From Geomonas paludis (GTDB taxonomy: Bacteria; Desulfobacterota; Desulfuromonadia; Geobacterales; Geobacteraceae), in contig NZ_BLXY01000002.1 of the NCBI RefSeq assembly GCF_014193585.1, forward strand, positions 682,001 through 746,000: DNA of 64,000 bases, in the 5' to 3' direction. A program made the translations under genes and the position numbers. Numbering within the stretch: position 1 is the stretch's first letter; every line of letters starts with the position of its first letter. Under the pieces are notes generated by a model. It made no database searches. It was not told the DNA's origin and was given only the letters and a program-made list of their open reading frames with translations. This document shows, piece by piece, positions 60,713 to 64,000 of the stretch.

Positions 60713-60922
60713 AACAGGGATAAAGGGGATAAAAGGGATAAACCGAAAACCTATTTTTTCAACGCAATGACGCAAAGACGCAAAGAAAAACAGGCATTGT
60801 GTAACTACAGAAACATGGAGACTGAAGTACCCCATGCCTACGGTTTCTGTTTATGTTTCCTCTGCGCCTTTGCGGCTTTGCGTTAAATACGCTTTTATGC
60901 CTTTATCCCCTTTATCCCTGTT
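60713..60922. repeat. Palindromic AACAGGGATAA element, copy 7
   Basis: It has both arms and the complete nested interior (AACGCAATGACGCAAAGACG... and ...CTGCGCCTTTGCGGCTTTGCG), enclosing CAGGCATTGTGTAACTACAG. It is nearly the same sequence as copy 8, including this central stretch. It lies between kdsC and the coiled-coil gene. Confidence 0.9.
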
Positions 60923-60962
60923 TAAGGTGCAAGCGGATACAGGGGATAAAAAATGTCTATCC

Positions 60963-61355
60963 CTAACTTTCTTTTACTCTGTAAATCCCGTGGTGGGCTT
61001 CGGTGTCGGCCCGGTGAGCGGCGATCTCTGTGCCTATCCCCTCAACTCTCGCTTCCAACTTGTCGAATCTTTCCTCGAGGCCCTCTAGTTTATCCAAGAC
61101 GGCATGATGTCCTTCAGCCAGTAAGGAAATCTGGTGGCCAACAATCTCGATGGCCGAGCTGACATGCTGTTTATACTCTTCAGTGGTGGCCTGCAGCTCC
61201 TGTCGGAAACTTTCGGAGGTGGCCTGTAGCTCCTGTCGGAAACTCTCGGAGGTCGCCTTTAGCTCCTGTCGGAACTCGTCTCCCTGCCTGGTAAACAGCG
61301 CCTCTATAAACTGCCTGTCCTGCTCGTTCACCACACCCTCCCGATATGCCCCCAA
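60963..61355 (-). CDS. Small coiled-coil protein with 11-residue repeats
   Basis: A 130-residue protein of unknown function. A repeat of ATSESFRQELQ-type 11-mers (about residues 34-66) is followed by amphipathic helices such as LDKLEGLEERFDKLEARVEG. There is no signal peptide or membrane segment. At the DNA level the repeat is a 33-bp triplication (about 61190-61290), so repeat number may vary. The gene lies between two nearly identical palindromic elements inside the Kdo gene series, unrelated in function to its neighbours. Start choice is uncertain. Confidence 0.7.
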   Translation of the reverse strand: MGAYREGVVNEQDRQFIEALFTRQGDEFRQELKATSESFRQELQATSESFRQELQATTEEYKQHVSSAIEIVGHQISLLAEGHHAVLDKLEGLEERFDKLEARVEGIGTEIAAHRADTEAHHGIYRVKES

Positions 61356-61380
61356 AAGGCGCTAGAACTGCAAAACCTTT

Positions 61381-61601
61381 AACAGGGATAAAGGCGGATA
61401 AAAGGGATAAACCGAAAAACCTGTTTTTCAACGCAATGGCGCAAAGACGCAAAGAAAATCAGGCATCGTGTAACTACAGAAACATGAAGACCGAAGTAAC
61501 CCGATGCCTGCGGTTTCTGTTTATGTTTCCTCTGCGCCTTTGCGGCTTTGCGTTAAATAAAGCTTTTTGCCTTTATCCCCTGTATCCCCTTCATCCCTGT
61601 T
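61381..61601. repeat. Palindromic AACAGGGATAA element, copy 8
   Basis: It has the same structure and central region as copy 7, with about 221 versus 210 bases. The left arm reads AACAGGGATAAAGGCGGATAA. The right arm ends CATCCCTGTT at 61601. It fills the gap between the coiled-coil gene and kdsD. Confidence 0.9.
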
Positions 61602-61610
61602 TGAATGGGT

Positions 61611-62576
61611 TTAAGCGATGCCGGCCTTCAGCAGGTCGTGCAGGTGCACGATGCCGACCGGGGCGGTGGCGTCGTCGTCGGAGAAAACGAAGAGCGAGGT
61701 GATGGAATACTGCTCCATCTGCTGCAGGGCGCGCGCCGCCAGTTCGTCGCGGCGGATCCGCTTGGCCCCCTTCTTCATCAGCGCCGATGCCGGCAGGTTG
61801 ATGATGTCGAGTCCCTGCCCAAGCGCCCGGCGCAGGTCGCCGTCGGTGATGACGCCGACCAGGGCGCCGTCCTCGGAGGTGACGCCGGTGATGCCCAGCC
61901 CCTTGGAGGTGATGGTGAAAAGGGCCTCGCGCATGAGGGTATCGGAGGTGACCAGCGGCAGCCCGTCGCCGGAGTGCATGATGTCCTCGACCTTCAGCAA
62001 CAGTCTCCGCCCCAGCGCGCCGCCGGGGTGGAACATGGCGAAGTCCTCGGCCTTGAAGCCGCGGCTCACCAGGAGCGCCACGGCGATGGCGTCACCCATG
62101 GCCAGCGTCACGGTGGTGGATGCGGTCGGGGCGAGACCCAGCGGGCAGGCCTCCTCCTTCACGGAGATGTCGAGGAAGATGTCGCCGCTTTTGGCCAGGG
62201 TGGAGTTGGGGTTGCCGGCCATGGCGATCAGGGACGCACCCAGACGCTTGATGATCGGGAGGATGCGCACCACCTCGTCGGTTTCGCCGGAGTTGGAGAT
62301 GGCTATGACGACGTCTCCCTTCATGATCATGCCCAGGTCGCCGTGGATCCCTTCGGCCGGGTGCAGGAAAAAGGCGGGGGTGCCGGTGGAGGCCATGGTG
62401 GAGGCGATCTTCTGGCCGATGAGGCCCGACTTGCCCATGCCGGTGACGACGACGCGCCCGGTGGTGTTGAGGATCATCTCGACGGCCTTTTCGAAGGTCC
62501 GGTCGATGGATGCTTCCAGGTTCAAAAGTGCCTCGGCCTCGACTCTGATTACCCGCTTCGCTTCTTCTAAAATCAA
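61611..62576 (-). CDS. kdsD: Arabinose-5-phosphate isomerase
   Basis: A 321-residue enzyme that makes arabinose 5-phosphate from ribulose 5-phosphate, the first step to Kdo. The SIS domain has VVVTGMGKSGLIGQKIASTM and IAISNSGETDEV. The C-terminal CBS pair includes DIMHSGDGLPLV and GVITDGDLRRAL. I choose a TTG start at 62574-62576 because AAGGAG lies six bases before it and the longer frame runs into repeat sequence. This is a non-standard start. Confidence 0.92.
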   Translation of the reverse strand: MILEEAKRVIRVEAEALLNLEASIDRTFEKAVEMILNTTGRVVVTGMGKSGLIGQKIASTMASTGTPAFFLHPAEGIHGDLGMIMKGDVVIAISNSGETDEVVRILPIIKRLGASLIAMAGNPNSTLAKSGDIFLDISVKEEACPLGLAPTASTTVTLAMGDAIAVALLVSRGFKAEDFAMFHPGGALGRRLLLKVEDIMHSGDGLPLVTSDTLMREALFTITSKGLGITGVTSEDGALVGVITDGDLRRALGQGLDIINLPASALMKKGAKRIRRDELAARALQQMEQYSITSLFVFSDDDATAPVGIVHLHDLLKAGIA

Positions 62577-62598
62577 GATCAACTCCTTAAACCATTTA

Positions 62599-62765
62599 AC
62601 AGGGATAAAAGGGATAAAGGGGATAACAACCAAAACAAAAAAGATCAGGGTTTTACCCGAAAGCTCCAGTTGTTTTCTTTGCGCCTTTGCGGCTTTGCGT
62701 TAAGATCGCTTTTCCGCCGTTAGCCGTTTTCCGCCGTTATCCCTTTGATCCCCTTTATCCCTGTT
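62599..62765. repeat. Palindromic AACAGGGATAA element, copy 9
   Basis: The left arm starts at 62599. The interior keeps only GCGCCTTTGCGGCTTTGCGTTAA. The right arm has an added CCGCCGTTATCCC repeat and ends CCCTGTT at 62765. It fills the kdsA-kdsD gap and ends 12 bases from the kdsD ribosome binding site. Confidence 0.85.
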
Positions 62766-62782
62766 CGAATCGGGGTTTTCTT

Positions 62783-63607
62783 TTACGCCTGTTTCACGAT
62801 GGCGTCGATGGCCTTCAGCTTGTTCAGAAGTGCCGGCAGGTCGTCCAGGCGCACCGAGTTGGGACCGTCGCACAGGGCGCGCTCCGGATCCTCATGCACC
62901 TCCATGAAGACGCCGTCCACACCGGCGGCAACCGCGGCGCGGGACAGGAATTCCACGTACTCGCGCTGGCCGCCCGACGAGGTCCCCTCCCCTCCCGGGA
63001 GCTGGACGCTGTGGGTGGCGTCGAAGATGACCGGGTAGCCGGTGGAGCGCATGATGGGGAAGCTGCGCATGTCCACGACGAGGTTGTTGTAGCCGAAGGA
63101 GGCGCCGCGCTCGGTGAGGATGATGTTCTCGTTCTCGCAGGAGCGGATCTTGCCGACCACGTTCTTCATGTCCCACGGCGCCAGGAACTGCCCCTTCTTC
63201 ACGTTGACGACCTTGCCGGTCTTGGCGGCGGCGACCAGGAGGTCGGTCTGGCGGCACAGGAAAGCCGGGATCTGCAGCACGTCGAGCACGTCCGCCGCCG
63301 GCTCCACCTGCTCGATGGAGTGGATGTCGGAGAGGACGGGAACGCCCAGCGATTCCTTTACCTTGGCCAGGATCCTGAGCCCCTCGTCCATGCCCGGACC
63401 GCGGAAAGCGGTGACCGAGGTGCGGTTCGCCTTGTCGTAGGAGGCTTTGAAGATGAGCGGCATGCCGACGCCGTTGCAGATGCTCATCAGGCGCTCCGCG
63501 TGACGCAGCGTCGCCGTTTCGTTCTCGATCACGCAGGGTCCGGCGACCAGCACCAGCGGCCTGTTCCCGCCTATTTTGACATTACCTACAGAGACCTCAT
63601 GGACCAT
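62783..63607 (-). CDS. kdsA: 3-deoxy-8-phosphooctulonate synthase
   Basis: A 274-residue aldolase that joins phosphoenolpyruvate and arabinose 5-phosphate to make Kdo-8-phosphate. [43 protein letters not shown] and [12 protein letters not shown] are the class signatures. It ends at [10 protein letters not shown]. It follows pyrG in the same direction, as in many Gram-negative bacteria. Confidence 0.95.
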   Translation of the reverse strand: MVHEVSVGNVKIGGNRPLVLVAGPCVIENETATLRHAERLMSICNGVGMPLIFKASYDKANRTSVTAFRGPGMDEGLRILAKVKESLGVPVLSDIHSIEQVEPAADVLDVLQIPAFLCRQTDLLVAAAKTGKVVNVKKGQFLAPWDMKNVVGKIRSCENENIILTERGASFGYNNLVVDMRSFPIMRSTGYPVIFDATHSVQLPGGEGTSSGGQREYVEFLSRAAVAAGVDGVFMEVHEDPERALCDGPNSVRLDDLPALLNKLKAIDAIVKQA

Positions 63608-63642
63608 GATCTACTCCTTTAATCGTCTAAACCAGAAACGTT

Positions 63643-63826
63643 TAACAGGGATAAAAGGGATAAAGGGGATAAAACCTAAAGAATTATTGGGTTACCAAAC
63701 CTTCTTTATGCAGTTATCCCTTCCATCCCCTTCATCCCTGTTCGATGTGTTTTTCTTGGCGTCTTTGCGGCTTTGCGTTAAAAAACGCTTTCAGCAGTTA
63801 TCCCTTTCATCCCCTTTATCCCTGTA
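63643..63826. repeat. Palindromic AACAGGGATAA element, copy 10, with two right arms
   Basis: The left arm starts at 63643. A first right arm ends CATCCCTGTT at 63741 and a second ends CCCTGTA at 63826, one base before the pyrG stop. Between them lies GGCGTCTTTGCGGCTTTGCG. It fills the entire pyrG-kdsA gap. Confidence 0.85.
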
Positions 63827-64000
63827 TTAATTGCCTTTCCTTGCCTTGGTGGCGCCGATGAAGGCCTTGAACAGCGGATGCGGGTTGAGCGGCTTGGACT
63901 TGAACTCCGGATGGAACTGGCACCCCAGGAACCAGGGGTGGTCGGCGAGCTCGATGATCTCGACCAGGTTCCCTTCCTTGTAGATGCCGGAGATGATCAG
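63827..64000 (-). CDS. pyrG: CTP synthase, C-terminal end, cut by window
   Basis: Only the last 57 residues are inside the window: [20 protein letters not shown], then [20 protein letters not shown] and [21 protein letters not shown]. The QFHPEF segment carries the glutaminase-domain His-Glu pair of PyrG, which makes CTP from UTP. The stop abuts a palindromic element. Confidence 0.93.
   Translation of the reverse strand: MIISGIYKEGNLVEIIELADHPWFLGCQFHPEFKSKPLNPHPLFKAFIGATKARKGN

Overview
The window is a high-GC chromosomal segment of a Geobacter-type bacterium (Geobacterales, Desulfobacterota). This placement rests on gene content and on its repeat families, not on any rRNA. No rRNA, tRNA, prophage, classical IS transposase or CRISPR array is visible. 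Both ends cut genes: an AMP-binding acyl-CoA synthetase at the left and pyrG (CTP synthase) at the right.

Layout. 1-12.4 kb is mostly housekeeping: AMP ligase, D-2-hydroxyacid dehydrogenase, DUF502 membrane protein, S41 carboxy-terminal protease, miaA, serine acetyltransferase, mtaB, a response-regulator/histidine-kinase fusion, a DUF6178-like protein and a small cysteine-cluster protein. 12.4-15.0 kb holds a GspB/ExeA-like pair and a mazEF module with a palindromic operator. 15.15-15.57 kb is a 20-unit, 21-bp minisatellite just after the stop of a Wzi-like capsule assembly gene. A GxxExxY gene follows, framed by inverted repeat arms, then a WbpM/CapD-like dehydratase.

From 57.8 kb down to 20.1 kb on the minus strand runs one tightly packed, probably single, about 38-kb exopolysaccharide operon. 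It ends at a clear intrinsic terminator (20.02-20.05 kb). In transcription order it encodes: the export protein (SLBB/Wza-like) and Wzz; a WbpA-B-D-E set for a UDP-2,3-diacetamido-2,3-dideoxy-uronic acid; a microprotein; CysD-CysN; three alkaline-phosphatase-superfamily enzymes; a flippase; an acyl-decoration module (AAC(3)-like, methyltransferase, hotdog-SDR fusion, FkbH-like HAD, acyl carrier protein); a NodB-like deacetylase; a Wzy-like polymerase; an asparagine-synthase-like amidotransferase; two glycosyltransferases; two sugar-transferase-type proteins; a glutaminase/N-acetyl-sugar amidotransferase fusion; a further methyltransferase; an aldo-keto reductase; and an orphan E1 alpha/beta pair. 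Inference: a Wzx/Wzy-type polymer of amidated or amidinated diamino-uronic sugars carrying unusual acyl, and perhaps sulfuryl or phosphoryl, substituents.

58.6-64 kb holds a second WbpA-like dehydrogenase and the Kdo genes kdsC, kdsD, kdsA beside pyrG.

The most unusual architecture is a family of palindromic elements ending in AACAGGGATAA-type arms. At least ten copies fill gaps between housekeeping genes, including every gap of the pyrG-kdsA-kdsD-kdsC segment, and none occurs in the exopolysaccharide operon. One copy has lost the usual interior and instead carries the GxxExxY (PD-(D/E)XK-like) gene, which looks like a gene-bearing version of a MITE-like repeat. Another copy was duplicated in tandem together with the 3' end of miaA.
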